Below are positions 1-6,777 of a stretch of 22,563 bases of DNA, piece by piece. Made by a program: the position numbers and the translations under genes. Source of the DNA: Candidatus Omnitrophota bacterium. Lineage in GTDB: Bacteria > Omnitrophota > Gorgyraeia > B26-G9. The notes under the pieces are model-generated. The model was not told where the DNA came from and did no database searches. It saw nothing but the letters and a program-made list of their open reading frames with translations. Position 1 is the first letter of the stretch. The number at the start of each line of letters is the position of its first letter. The DNA lies in the NCBI GenBank assembly GCA_023136735.1, contig JAGLQQ010000169.1, forward strand, positions 1 to 22,563, in the 5' to 3' direction.

Positions 1-26
1 AAATAATAGAGCTGATCAAGAAATCC

Positions 27-35
27 TGATATAAT
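27..35 (+). promoter_or_regulatory. Candidate extended -10 promoter of the first Y1 transposase
   Basis: TGATATAAT is a perfect TATAAT -10 box at 30-35 with the extended -10 dinucleotide TG one base upstream. No good -35 box is visible, as expected for an extended -10 promoter. Transcription would begin about 42, just before the palindrome at 44-76. This is a sequence match only. Confidence 0.4.
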
Positions 36-43
36 GCTTTTAA

Positions 44-76
44 TGAAACAAAAGCGTTGTCAACGCTTTTGTTTCA
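44..76. repeat. Upstream palindrome (REP-like) of the Y1 transposase
   Basis: A perfect inverted repeat has 16-nt arms, TGAAACAAAAGCGTTG (44-59) and its exact complement (61-76), around one central base (T60). The same palindrome recurs at 949-981 with A instead of T at the centre. The matching sequence extends a few bases outside both copies (TAA on the left, AATGG on the right), so they are also direct repeats. Palindromes bracketing a RAYT gene are the classic arrangement of REP elements and their transposase. The usual GTAG-type tetranucleotide guide next to the hairpin was not recognised here. Confidence 0.85.
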
Positions 77-89
77 AATGGAGGGGAAT

Positions 90-965
90 ATGGAAGGATT
101 TTTTAATAGTCGTGTGCTAATGTCCACGATGAAGATCATTGTCGAGGATGGAATTTACCATGTTACTCAGCGCGCTCCGGGAAATGAATTAATATTTATT
201 GAGGATAATGATTATCTGAGGTTTGTTTCTCTTCTTAAAGAGACAGTTAAGAAATTTCAATTGGAACTTTTTTGTTTTGCTTTACTGTCTAATCATTTGC
301 ATCTTTTGCTTAAGATAAAGGAAAAAAATTTAAGCGAGGCAATGCGATATTTATTTAAAAGATATGCCCAATGGTTTAATGTAAAGTATGAGAGAAAAGG
401 GCATGTTTTCTGCGGAGCTTACCGTGCAGCGCTGTGTTGTGATGACGGACATCTTTTAGCTGCTTCAGTGTATATTCACTTAAATCCTTTAAAGGGCGGA
501 TTGACAAAGGATATTTTTAAATATAAGTGGACCTCATTAAATTGCTATGTTCAACAACTAAAAAATCCATCCTTTGTAAGGCCAAAAAAAGTAACAAAGA
601 TATTAGGTAAAAAAGGATATTTGCTTTATAAAAAATTGATGTTGGATACTGTAGACCTAAAATATGGAAATATTAATGAGGACAGAAAGGCAATTAAAAA
701 GTTTAGCGATAATTTTGCTGAGTTTCTTGTAAAATTTACAAAAAAAGAGCAAATTGGAAATAATAGCCTAACCAGTGTTTTTAAAGAAGAGAGAGTGATA
801 GAAGATTTCTTAAAGCAGAAAAGAAAAATAGGACCAGAAGGCAATGAAGGGCTCTTATATTCTGTAAGTCAATTAAGAGCAAGAGGATATACTTTTGATG
901 AAGTTGCCCAAAAGCTAAAAGTAGGAAGAACCACTATTTATAGGCTAATGAAACAAAAGCGTTGA
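90..965 (+). CDS. REP-associated tyrosine (Y1/HUH) transposase
   Basis: This is a RAYT-type transposase of the IS200/Y1 superfamily, which nicks and rejoins single-stranded hairpin DNA. Counting from the ATG at 90, the family N-terminus (IYHVTQRAPGNE) is at 22-33, the metal-binding HUH motif (NHLHLLLK) around H69 and H71, and the catalytic tyrosine in YIHLNP at Y128. A C-terminal helix-turn-helix (ARGYTFDEVAQKLKVGRTTI) covers about 264-283. All catalytic residues look intact. I chose ATG 90 because GGAGGGG (80-86) lies just upstream; the frame is also open from a TTG at 57 inside the palindrome, and ATG 120 is possible. The last codons (MKQKR-stop) are encoded by the left arm of the downstream palindrome, and the stop codon ends on its central base. 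Confidence 0.88.
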   Translation: MEGFFNSRVLMSTMKIIVEDGIYHVTQRAPGNELIFIEDNDYLRFVSLLKETVKKFQLELFCFALLSNHLHLLLKIKEKNLSEAMRYLFKRYAQWFNVKYERKGHVFCGAYRAALCCDDGHLLAASVYIHLNPLKGGLTKDIFKYKWTSLNCYVQQLKNPSFVRPKKVTKILGKKGYLLYKKLMLDTVDLKYGNINEDRKAIKKFSDNFAEFLVKFTKKEQIGNNSLTSVFKEERVIEDFLKQKRKIGPEGNEGLLYSVSQLRARGYTFDEVAQKLKVGRTTIYRLMKQKR

Positions 966-981
966 CAACGCTTTTGTTTCA
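949..981. repeat. Downstream palindrome (REP-like), overlapping the transposase stop codon
   Basis: This is the second copy of the 44-76 palindrome, with 16-nt perfect arms at 949-964 and 966-981 and A965 at the centre. The left arm encodes the last residues of the transposase and TGA (963-965) closes the frame. With the upstream copy it defines a unit of about 940 bp that looks like an autonomous REP/RAYT element. The hairpin could also slow or end transcription, but no uridine tract follows it. Confidence 0.85.
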
Positions 982-1002
982 AATGGGTGAGAAAAGGATA
1001 GT

Positions 1003-1043
1003 GAGGATTGGGGAATGTGGTATAATGGGTTTGTTGCGAAACT
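1003..1043. repeat. Degenerate repeat fragment plus insertion-sequence-end-like remnant
   Basis: GAGGATTGGGGAATG (1003-1017) matches the reverse complement of 14054-14068 at 14 of 15 bases, so it belongs to the G-rich/C-rich repeat family seen again near 10.8, 11.2 and 14.0 kb. GGGTTTGTTGCGAAAC (1027-1042) resembles the terminal repeat of the element at 1106-1227 (12 of 16 matches). It may be a solo end of an older insertion. No open frame of note lies in this stretch. Confidence 0.4.
1018..1026 (+). promoter_or_regulatory. Candidate extended -10 promoter of the RiPP cluster
   Basis: TGGTATAAT combines a perfect TATAAT (1021-1026) with TG one base upstream. No convincing -35 box was found. 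A transcript starting near 1033 would run through the whole MITE-like hairpin element before reaching the PqqD-like gene at 1256, so the leader would be strongly folded. Confidence 0.4.
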
Positions 1044-1105
1044 ACCCGTTTAATTTCAATCTTTCAATATAAGCACTTTTTTGCAAAAATAAAGTACCCG
1101 GACGC

Positions 1106-1227
1106 GGGGCTGTTGCAAAATATGCAGATGCAAGGCTTTTGTGAATGAGCGCGGAGGCGTACATAAATGTACGCCGCACAAGCGAGTGAGCAAGTAACGC
1201 AGTAGTTGTGAGTTTTGCAACAGCCCC
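1106..1227. mobile_element. 122-bp MITE-like palindromic element
   Basis: Perfect 15-bp terminal inverted repeats, GGGGCTGTTGCAAAA (1106-1120) and its complement (1213-1227), enclose about 92 bp with no coding capacity. The exact middle holds a second perfect palindrome, GGCGTACAT-AA-ATGTACGCC (1156-1175). The ends resemble insertion-sequence ends carrying a CTGTTGCAAA core, as in the IS6 family, but no transposase is present, so a non-autonomous element is most likely. No clear target-site duplication is visible (GACGC on the left, ATAAT on the right). The right end lies 12 nt before the AAGGAG of the PqqD-like gene, so it forms the 5' leader of the RiPP operon. Confidence 0.75.
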
Positions 1228-1255
1228 ATAATTGCCATTAAGGAGAGACATAGAG

Positions 1256-1537
1256 ATGGAAAAAATTTACGCTAAGGCAGAGGAAATAGTCTCAAGAAAG
1301 ATTGCTGATGAGATGATACTGGTTCCTATCCGGCAAAGGATTGGAGATTTGCAGAATATTTACACTCTCAATGAGGTTGCCGGGCGAATTTGGGAGCTGC
1401 TTGATGGACATAGAACACTCACGCGAATAAGAGATAACATCATTTCCGAGTTTGAAATAAGTTCTGAACAGGCAGAAAAGGATTTGGAAGAATTTTTAGA
1501 AAAATTGAAAAATTCCGGAGCGGTTAGAGAGGTTTAA
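1256..1537 (+). CDS. PqqD-like RiPP leader-recognition protein
   Basis: This 93-residue protein matches the PqqD family, whose winged-helix fold (RiPP recognition element) binds precursor leaders and presents them to a radical SAM partner. The family core LNEVAGRIWELLDGHRTL lies at 38-55, and the helical C-terminus (EKDLEEFLEKL) at about 74-84. The length is typical of stand-alone PqqD proteins. I chose the ATG at 1256, where AAGGAG (1240-1245) lies 10 nt upstream; an in-frame TTG at 1232 would add eight residues that do not look conserved. The radical SAM gene starts one base after the stop codon, so the two are very likely co-translated and act together on the peptide at 2821-2982. Confidence 0.88.
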   Translation: MEKIYAKAEEIVSRKIADEMILVPIRQRIGDLQNIYTLNEVAGRIWELLDGHRTLTRIRDNIISEFEISSEQAEKDLEEFLEKLKNSGAVREV

Positions 1538-1538
1538 A

Positions 1539-2645
1539 ATGCAATGCCCTTATACGCCACAGATTACTTATACCGAATTTAGTGAACGAATTTACAAAAA
1601 GATAATTAAAAACCGCATTCCTTATAATGGTTCGATTGAGCTTACTTTAAGATGTAACTTACGTTGCGCGCATTGTTATTGCGTTGCTGATCCGCATAAA
1701 AAAGAAATGAGCGCCAAACAAATAAAACATATCCTTGATGAAATATCCGATGCTGGTTGCTTATGGCTGTTGATTACTGGTGGGGAGCCGCTTTTAAGGG
1801 ATGATTTTTTAGATATCTATATTTATGCGAAGAAAAAAGGAATGATGATTACCCTTTTTACCAACGGGACTTTAATTACACCAGGCCTCGCTGATTATCT
1901 AAAGGATTTCCCGCCCTTTGCCATAGAGATTAGCTTATATGGGGTAAAGAAAGAGACCTATGAACAGATTACTGGGATAGAGGGTTCTTTTGAACGTTGC
2001 AGAAAGAGTATTGATATTCTTATGGATAGAGGCCTTCCTCTTAGATTAAAGACTATGGCCATGAGTTTAAATATAAACGAGTTTTCTGAGATCGAACAAT
2101 TTGTCAAAGATCTGGGAGTAGAGTTTAGATTTGATGCGGCTGTTAATTCCAAGCTTGACGGAAATAGAGATCCTTGTGAATTAAGGATTTCACCGGGAGA
2201 GGTGGTTAAGCTTGATTTAGTTGATCCTAAACGCGTTGAGTCCTGGAAGAGTTTTTTTAAGCAGTATCGTTATCATCCTAAATCGGATAAACTCTATACC
2301 TGCAGCGCTGGGCTTACGGTGTTTCATGTCGACCCTTATGGGAATTTGAGTCCTTGTATTATGGCTCGTTATCCCGCATACAATCTTCTTCAGGGGTCGT
2401 TCATGCAAGGGTGGTATAGATTTGTTCCTGATGAAATTCTGACTCAAACTTATGAGGAAAATCATAGCTGTGCGGATTGTGATTTACAGTCTATTTGCAG
2501 TCAATGCCCGGGGTGGGCACAGTTTGAGAATGGAGATTCACAGACACCGGTTGAGTATCTTTGCAAAATTGCCCATCTTCGGGCGGAGGTTTTTTCTCAG
2601 GAAGTAAATTTAGAAAATGCTGTTTTGGCGATTGATAATCATTAA
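1539..2645 (+). CDS. Radical SAM/SPASM peptide-modifying enzyme
   Basis: The 368-residue protein has the radical SAM cluster motif CNLRCAHC (C39, C43, C46), the SAM-binding GGEPLL around 81-86, and a C-terminal SPASM domain. SPASM cysteines are visible at C255, C273, C311, C314, C320, C323 and C342, enough for two auxiliary iron-sulfur clusters. This layout is that of PqqE, AlbA, SkfB and related maturases, which make thioether, C-C or C-O crosslinks in ribosomal peptides. The PqqD-like gene immediately upstream and the cysteine-bearing small peptide gene 175 bp downstream support that role. The bond formed cannot be told from sequence; thioether linkage at the core cysteines is one option. 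Cytoplasmic; no signal peptide. Confidence 0.9.
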   Translation: MQCPYTPQITYTEFSERIYKKIIKNRIPYNGSIELTLRCNLRCAHCYCVADPHKKEMSAKQIKHILDEISDAGCLWLLITGGEPLLRDDFLDIYIYAKKKGMMITLFTNGTLITPGLADYLKDFPPFAIEISLYGVKKETYEQITGIEGSFERCRKSIDILMDRGLPLRLKTMAMSLNINEFSEIEQFVKDLGVEFRFDAAVNSKLDGNRDPCELRISPGEVVKLDLVDPKRVESWKSFFKQYRYHPKSDKLYTCSAGLTVFHVDPYGNLSPCIMARYPAYNLLQGSFMQGWYRFVPDEILTQTYEENHSCADCDLQSICSQCPGWAQFENGDSQTPVEYLCKIAHLRAEVFSQEVNLENAVLAIDNH

Positions 2646-2769
2646 GGGACTGCCGCGAAACACAGTCCCCACAAATTAACACGAATTAAAATACGAATTT
2701 GACACAAATCACTGACGAGCTATTTGTGAGCATTTGTTAAATATTAGTGATTATTCGTGCGGCTTTATT
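2646..2769. repeat. Intergenic hairpin and nested inverted repeat between maturase and precursor
   Basis: GGGACTG (2646-2652) pairs with CAGTCCC (2663-2669) directly after the radical SAM stop codon. A nested inverted repeat follows, with outer arms CACGAAT (2680-2686) and ATTCGTG (2753-2759) and inner arms AATCACT (2707-2713) and AGTGATT (2746-2752). The outer arms are of the AATTCGTG type that recurs as short dispersed repeats in many environmental genomes. There is no uridine tract after the first hairpin, so a true terminator is doubtful. The structures could still set different transcript levels for enzyme and precursor. Confidence 0.5.
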
Positions 2770-2809
2770 GTTTTGCAACAAAGTGATTAAGTAAACTAAT
2801 TAAAAAGAG

Positions 2810-2820
2810 AGGAGGGTTTT
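2810..2820 (+). promoter_or_regulatory. Strong ribosome binding site of the precursor peptide gene
   Basis: AGGAGG (2810-2815) lies five bases before the ATG at 2821, inside a longer purine run (2802-2816). It is the best Shine-Dalgarno in the cluster and stands out against the weak or absent sites of the following genes. That fits a precursor made in excess over its enzymes. Confidence 0.8.
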
Positions 2821-2982
2821 ATGGTTACAAAAAAACCTTATCGCAAACCAGAGATTACTCAGATTAAGTTAGTGCCGGAAGAGACAATGTTATCCGGTTG
2901 CAAGCAGGTTTCAGGTGCGGGAGGAAAAACTGAAAGATGTTTCCCGGTAACTGGTGCCTGCAAAATTGATAGCGGAAGCTAA
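2821..2982 (+). CDS. RiPP precursor peptide (53 aa, three cysteines)
   Basis: This small gene encodes 53 residues. The leader MVTKKPYRKPEITQIKLVPE continues to ETMLSGCK, and the tail reads QVSGAGGKTERCFPVTGACK then IDSGS. Tyr7-x-x-Pro10-x-Ile12 fits the YxxPxL pattern by which lasso-type leaders bind PqqD-like recognition elements (known from that family). Cysteines are at 27, 40 and 47, with a Gly/Ser/Ala-rich stretch between the first two. A near-ideal Shine-Dalgarno precedes the ATG. It sits between the maturase and the kinase genes, the normal neighbourhood of a RiPP precursor. I infer a leader of about 25 residues and a core of about 25; the cleavage site is not known. No homologous named peptide was recognised. 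Confidence 0.85.
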   Translation: MVTKKPYRKPEITQIKLVPEETMLSGCKQVSGAGGKTERCFPVTGACKIDSGS

Positions 2983-3040
2983 AAGGCTTTGAAAGAATAA
3001 AAAAACAGTTTTGGAATATAAAGTATAGTTTGGATTAATT

Positions 3041-3895
3041 ATGAGTAGAAAAAGACAAAAAGAAATTAAAATTTCTATTGGGGGTATTATTATCGCCCTT
3101 ACAAGAGACGATACCTGCTATTTTAAAATAAATACGCCTTATGAATCATTTATCAGTCAAGATCCTCCGGAAATTCATTTGAAAATCCATTATTGCCCGG
3201 GTATTTGTAGCCGGACAGTATTGGCGAAGGAGATATTTAATGCAAACGATACCTGGACATTATTTAAGAAAAACAGTAATTATATTCTCAGAACAACTTC
3301 CGGTGACGCGATTATAGATTGCGAATTTAAATCAGGAGATATTTATCTCGAAGCCGAAGAGAATGAGCAAACCGGGATTTTTCTTACTTATCCCATGGAT
3401 GAGCTGTTAATGATAAACTTACTGGCTAGGGAACGGGGAGTAATGTTTCATGCCTGCGGCCTTAAGTATTTAGGAAAAGGTATTCTTTTTGCTGGTACCT
3501 CGGGAGCGGGTAAAAGCACTATTGCCAATCTGTGGAAAAAGAAGAAAGACGCGGTTATTTTAAGCGATGACCGGGTTATTGTACGTAAAATTGATTCTAA
3601 ATTCTGGATATACGGTACTCCTTGGCATGGCGATGCCAAAATATCCTCAGCGGAGAAAGCGCCTTTAGAAAAGATTTTTTTCCTCAAACATGAAAACAAG
3701 AACCATATAGAAAAGATAAATCCTATTGATGCGGCTTCTCGTTCAATTGTCCGTTCATTTATTCCCATGTGGGATAAGGCGTCAATGGAATTTACTTTAA
3801 AGTTTTGTTCTGAATTGTCCCAAAATATACCTATTTACGAATTAGGATTCCTTCCAGATGAAAGCATAGTGGATTTCATTACCGGTAAATTATGA
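3041..3895 (+). CDS. HprK-like kinase, probable peptide-tailoring kinase
   Basis: The 284-residue protein has the HPr kinase C-terminal fold: the lead-in HACGLKYLGKG (137-147), P-loop GTSGAGKST (152-160), the SDDRV Walker-B-like segment (175-179) and GTPWHGD (192-198). The N-terminal 130 residues are unlike the HPr-kinase regulatory domain. Related HprK-like kinases in lasso-peptide clusters (ThcoK, PadeK) phosphorylate the precursor C-terminus at a serine, and the precursor here ends in Asp-Ser-Gly-Ser, an attractive target. That link is inference. No clear Shine-Dalgarno precedes the ATG. The stop codon overlaps the next gene's start (ATGA), which implies translational coupling. Confidence 0.82.
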   Translation: MSRKRQKEIKISIGGIIIALTRDDTCYFKINTPYESFISQDPPEIHLKIHYCPGICSRTVLAKEIFNANDTWTLFKKNSNYILRTTSGDAIIDCEFKSGDIYLEAEENEQTGIFLTYPMDELLMINLLARERGVMFHACGLKYLGKGILFAGTSGAGKSTIANLWKKKKDAVILSDDRVIVRKIDSKFWIYGTPWHGDAKISSAEKAPLEKIFFLKHENKNHIEKINPIDAASRSIVRSFIPMWDKASMEFTLKFCSELSQNIPIYELGFLPDESIVDFITGKL

Positions 3896-5973
3896 AGTGC
3901 TCAAGCCTTGAATTCATTAAATTAAGTAAAAATATATTGGATAAAGAAGCCTATCTGCGTTTTTTAGCCAAGGGAAGAAGCATGTATCCAACGATAAGAG
4001 ATGGAGATATTGTTAATATCGAATCGGTTAAAAAGCGGGAAATAAGATTAGGCGATGTGGTTTTTTATCGTAATAACGAAGAACGCATGGTCATGCACCG
4101 GGTAATAAAAAAACGAATGTATAGCAATAGGGTTGTTTTCATAACCAGAGGGGATGCTAACCGGGATGAAGAGGAAGTGTTTTTGAACCAAATTCTCGGA
4201 AGGGTAAGAATTTTAGAAAGAAAAGGGCGAAAAACAGATATAACTCAAGGATGGGGAAAACTGAGCAGCTTAATCAGCTCGTCATTTTTTTATTTGTTGA
4301 TAAAATTTAGACGTGTAGGAAGTAAGTTTTTAGGCTATGTCCAGGGAAGAAAGATTTACCGCTATTTAGTGAAAAAAACAATAAAGATAAAAATTAACTA
4401 CGCGTGGGAATTGCAATCAAGGGGGCAGAATTTTCTTGTTGCAAAAAAAAATGGCCAGGTTATCGCCAAGCTGAAACTGAATAATTTTTCAAAAGATTAT
4501 CCTTATGACTGGTGGATTTTTGATTTATGGGTAAAATGGCCTTATCGGGGCTTGGGAATCGGCAGTTATTTAACCCAAGAAGCTTATAATTATGCGGCTG
4601 GGCACAAAGCTGCACAGATCAGGTTATTTGTATTTGAAGATAACACACCGGCTTTAAAGCTGTATGAAAAGATGGGATTTTACAGGATTTTTAATCCAGA
4701 GATGAATAGGGTGATGGTAGATGGGATTAGAAAAAGACACAAAATTGTTTTAGAAAAAAACATCCGGGAGAATAAGATAAATAAACTGAAGAAAAGATTA
4801 ACTAAAACAAATAAGGAATCAGTACAGGCTGAAGATTGGGACAAGTTCCTGATTTCATTTATTACCTCAGAAAATTTTGATTTTTGTCTTGAAAAGATTT
4901 CTCGCCTTGATTTTAACTGGAACAATTTTTTTAAGATCGCTTTTAAACAAAAACTGGCGCCGTTAATTTTTAAAAATCTTTCCAGGAATAAAAAAGTAAA
5001 ACTTTATATACCCAAATCTATTTTGTCAAAATTTAGGCATAGTTATTACGCTACTGCCGCATATAATACGCTTATTCTTAGAAGATTAGGTGAAATTTTG
5101 AGGCCTTTTAAAGAAAGTGGAATAAAAATGCTGTTTTTAAAAGGCCCGGTGTTGATTGACCTTATTTATAAAGACATAGGATTAAGGCCGATGAGTGATA
5201 TTGATCTATTAATTGATAAGAATGATCTTGAAAAGACAGATAATGTATTGCGTTCACTAGGATATATTTCACCTATAAACTTTCGAGATGCTTTAAATAA
5301 TACTTCGCGTTCAGTTATTAATACTTTAGAATATAAAAAATTTTCAGACGATAACTTCTTTATTCACATCCATTGGCATTTAATTAATTGTACCTGGCCG
5401 TTAGATTTTTTGGTGAGAAAAATTGAAATGGGAAGAATCTGGAATCAAGCCCGGAATTTAAACATCGATGGAGTTGATGTTTTGACCCTGGCACCGGAAC
5501 ATCTTGTGATATATTTAGCCCAGCATAGTTTTACTCATTTTTTGAGCCCGTTGATTCTCTTTGCGGACATTATCGGGGTATTAAAAGTCTATAAACAAGA
5601 TTTGGACCGGCAGGTACTTATTAAAGAGGCAGAGAGGTTTAATTTGTCGACGGTATTATATTATTGCCTGAATTTTATTTCTAAGCGGTTAGGATATGAT
5701 AGCCCGGAATTGGAAAATCTGAAGATAAGAAAAAACAGTTTATTAGAAGGAATATTTAATTTTTATATTTTTAAAAAAAATAATTATTACTTTTTTTGTT
5801 ACCTTGTTTATTTTTTAGAGCAAAAAGGACTTTTATCAAAATTAAGATTTATAAAAAGAACTGTTTTTCCCTCTTCTTACGTAATGGCTCATAACTTGGG
5901 GATATTGTCTTCCCAGATAAGAATCGCTCATTATTGTCGTAGATTGGTTAATTACCGGTTTAGATTTCAATAG
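3892..5973 (+). CDS. Fusion: S26 signal peptidase-like + GNAT acetyltransferase + nucleotidyltransferase
   Basis: This 693-residue protein joins three domains. Residues 1-115 form an S26 peptidase-like domain with GRSMYPTIRDGD (Ser30), MHRVI (His69) and RGDAN (87-91), a Ser-His pairing like the ER/SipW type rather than the Ser-Lys type. Residues about 170-285 are a GNAT domain with the acetyl-CoA motif PYRGLGIG (217-224) and the terminal signature NTPALKLYEKMGF (251-263). Residues about 315-690 match the PF14907-type nucleotidyltransferases: FLKGPVLIDLIYKDIG then RPMSDIDLLI, with catalytic D436 and D438. S26-like proteins and such nucleotidyltransferases occur as separate genes in other RiPP clusters; fusion through a GNAT domain is unusual. 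Likely jobs are leader removal plus acylation or nucleotidylation. No membrane anchor is obvious; 125-137 is only mildly hydrophobic. Confidence 0.82.
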   Translation: MKCSSLEFIKLSKNILDKEAYLRFLAKGRSMYPTIRDGDIVNIESVKKREIRLGDVVFYRNNEERMVMHRVIKKRMYSNRVVFITRGDANRDEEEVFLNQILGRVRILERKGRKTDITQGWGKLSSLISSSFFYLLIKFRRVGSKFLGYVQGRKIYRYLVKKTIKIKINYAWELQSRGQNFLVAKKNGQVIAKLKLNNFSKDYPYDWWIFDLWVKWPYRGLGIGSYLTQEAYNYAAGHKAAQIRLFVFEDNTPALKLYEKMGFYRIFNPEMNRVMVDGIRKRHKIVLEKNIRENKINKLKKRLTKTNKESVQAEDWDKFLISFITSENFDFCLEKISRLDFNWNNFFKIAFKQKLAPLIFKNLSRNKKVKLYIPKSILSKFRHSYYATAAYNTLILRRLGEILRPFKESGIKMLFLKGPVLIDLIYKDIGLRPMSDIDLLIDKNDLEKTDNVLRSLGYISPINFRDALNNTSRSVINTLEYKKFSDDNFFIHIHWHLINCTWPLDFLVRKIEMGRIWNQARNLNIDGVDVLTLAPEHLVIYLAQHSFTHFLSPLILFADIIGVLKVYKQDLDRQVLIKEAERFNLSTVLYYCLNFISKRLGYDSPELENLKIRKNSLLEGIFNFYIFKKNNYYFFCYLVYFLEQKGLLSKLRFIKRTVFPSSYVMAHNLGILSSQIRIAHYCRRLVNYRFRFQ

Positions 5974-6777
5974 CTAATATTGAATGAGACTACCCTGCCG
6001 GCGGGCTTTTTTAAGGGCAAAAGTAAAAGAATACAGGCTTGTAGGGATAAGAACAAGGCAGAAAACAAGCAGAAATCCCCATTCTAATCGTAATTGTCCA
6101 AGAGAGTACCCTTTATATACAGCTAATTGAATACCGCGTATGGCATAGGTTATAGGCAGGCATTTTGCAACTGATTGTAATGCAGCGGGCAGTACTGCAA
6201 TCGGAAAATAAACTCCGCCTAGGAGCCCCTCAAACGTATTGATTACCCAGGAAACAGGATTGCCTTTTTTTAGGATTATTATGCAGCTGGCAGAGAGGAT
6301 GCCTAAGCTGCTGAATGATATTACAGTTAGAACCAGGATCACAATAGTGGATAAAATATTGAAATTGGAAAAGTCTATGCCGAATAAAAAAATCCCCAGT
6401 GCGATATAGATCAGTACATCCAGAGTGGCAAAGATAAGGTTCCATAATCCCATACCCAAAAGGATTATAGCGACATTTGTCGGGGTTAATAACAGGGATT
6501 CCAAGGTGCCCTGCAGTTGCTCAGAGCGGATGCGTGATGAAAAGGAGCCGATGCCTACACCGATATAACTGAAAAAGGCCATACTTAAAAGAACATACGA
6601 AAAATAATTCACCCCGAATTCTTCCAGGTGAGCGGTTATTCTGTGCCCGAAGAGCTTATCGATAAAAAAATAGGTTAAAACGCTGGCCGCGACACTGAAG
6701 ATATTGAATATAAAAGCAATCTTGTAGCTTGCTTCAATCAAAAAGTCTTTTTTCAATAAAGCATAAATCTTGCGCAT
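5974..6777 (-). CDS. ABC-2 type transporter permease
   Basis: The 267-residue membrane protein has about six hydrophobic segments and the ABC-2 permease pattern. A cytoplasmic start (RKIYALLKKDF) comes first, then a helix near 19-39, the conserved SEQLQGTLESLLLTP coupling segment around 84-98, and later helices to the C-terminus. Its start codon shares one base with the stop of the ATPase gene upstream (TAATG), so both are made from one message. Its stop codon abuts the stop of the peptidase fusion on the other strand with no spacer, so the two transcripts converge. With the ATPase it probably exports the mature peptide or gives self-immunity; the substrate is inferred from position only. Confidence 0.88.
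   Translation of the reverse strand: MRKIYALLKKDFLIEASYKIAFIFNIFSVAASVLTYFFIDKLFGHRITAHLEEFGVNYFSYVLLSMAFFSYIGVGIGSFSSRIRSEQLQGTLESLLLTPTNVAIILLGMGLWNLIFATLDVLIYIALGIFLFGIDFSNFNILSTIVILVLTVISFSSLGILSASCIIILKKGNPVSWVINTFEGLLGGVYFPIAVLPAALQSVAKCLPITYAIRGIQLAVYKGYSLGQLRLEWGFLLVFCLVLIPTSLYSFTFALKKARRQGSLIQY

Noticed and set aside
626..844. Minus-strand frame inside the first transposase gene
   Set aside because: Shadow of the real coding frame, of low complexity, without a start signal.
1042..1251. Minus-strand open frames of 60-69 codons over the MITE-like element
   Set aside because: They lie across the inverted repeats, have no ribosome binding site and resemble no family; they follow from the palindromic sequence.
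2768..2797. TTGTTT-18-TAAACT as a private promoter for the precursor gene
   Set aside because: The start of transcription would fall at about 2804, leaving the Shine-Dalgarno at the very 5' end; the -10 match is also weak.
5993..6012. GC-rich stretch followed by six T residues between the converging genes, as a terminator
   Set aside because: The best stem is only three base pairs and it lies inside the permease coding sequence; not convincing as an intrinsic terminator.
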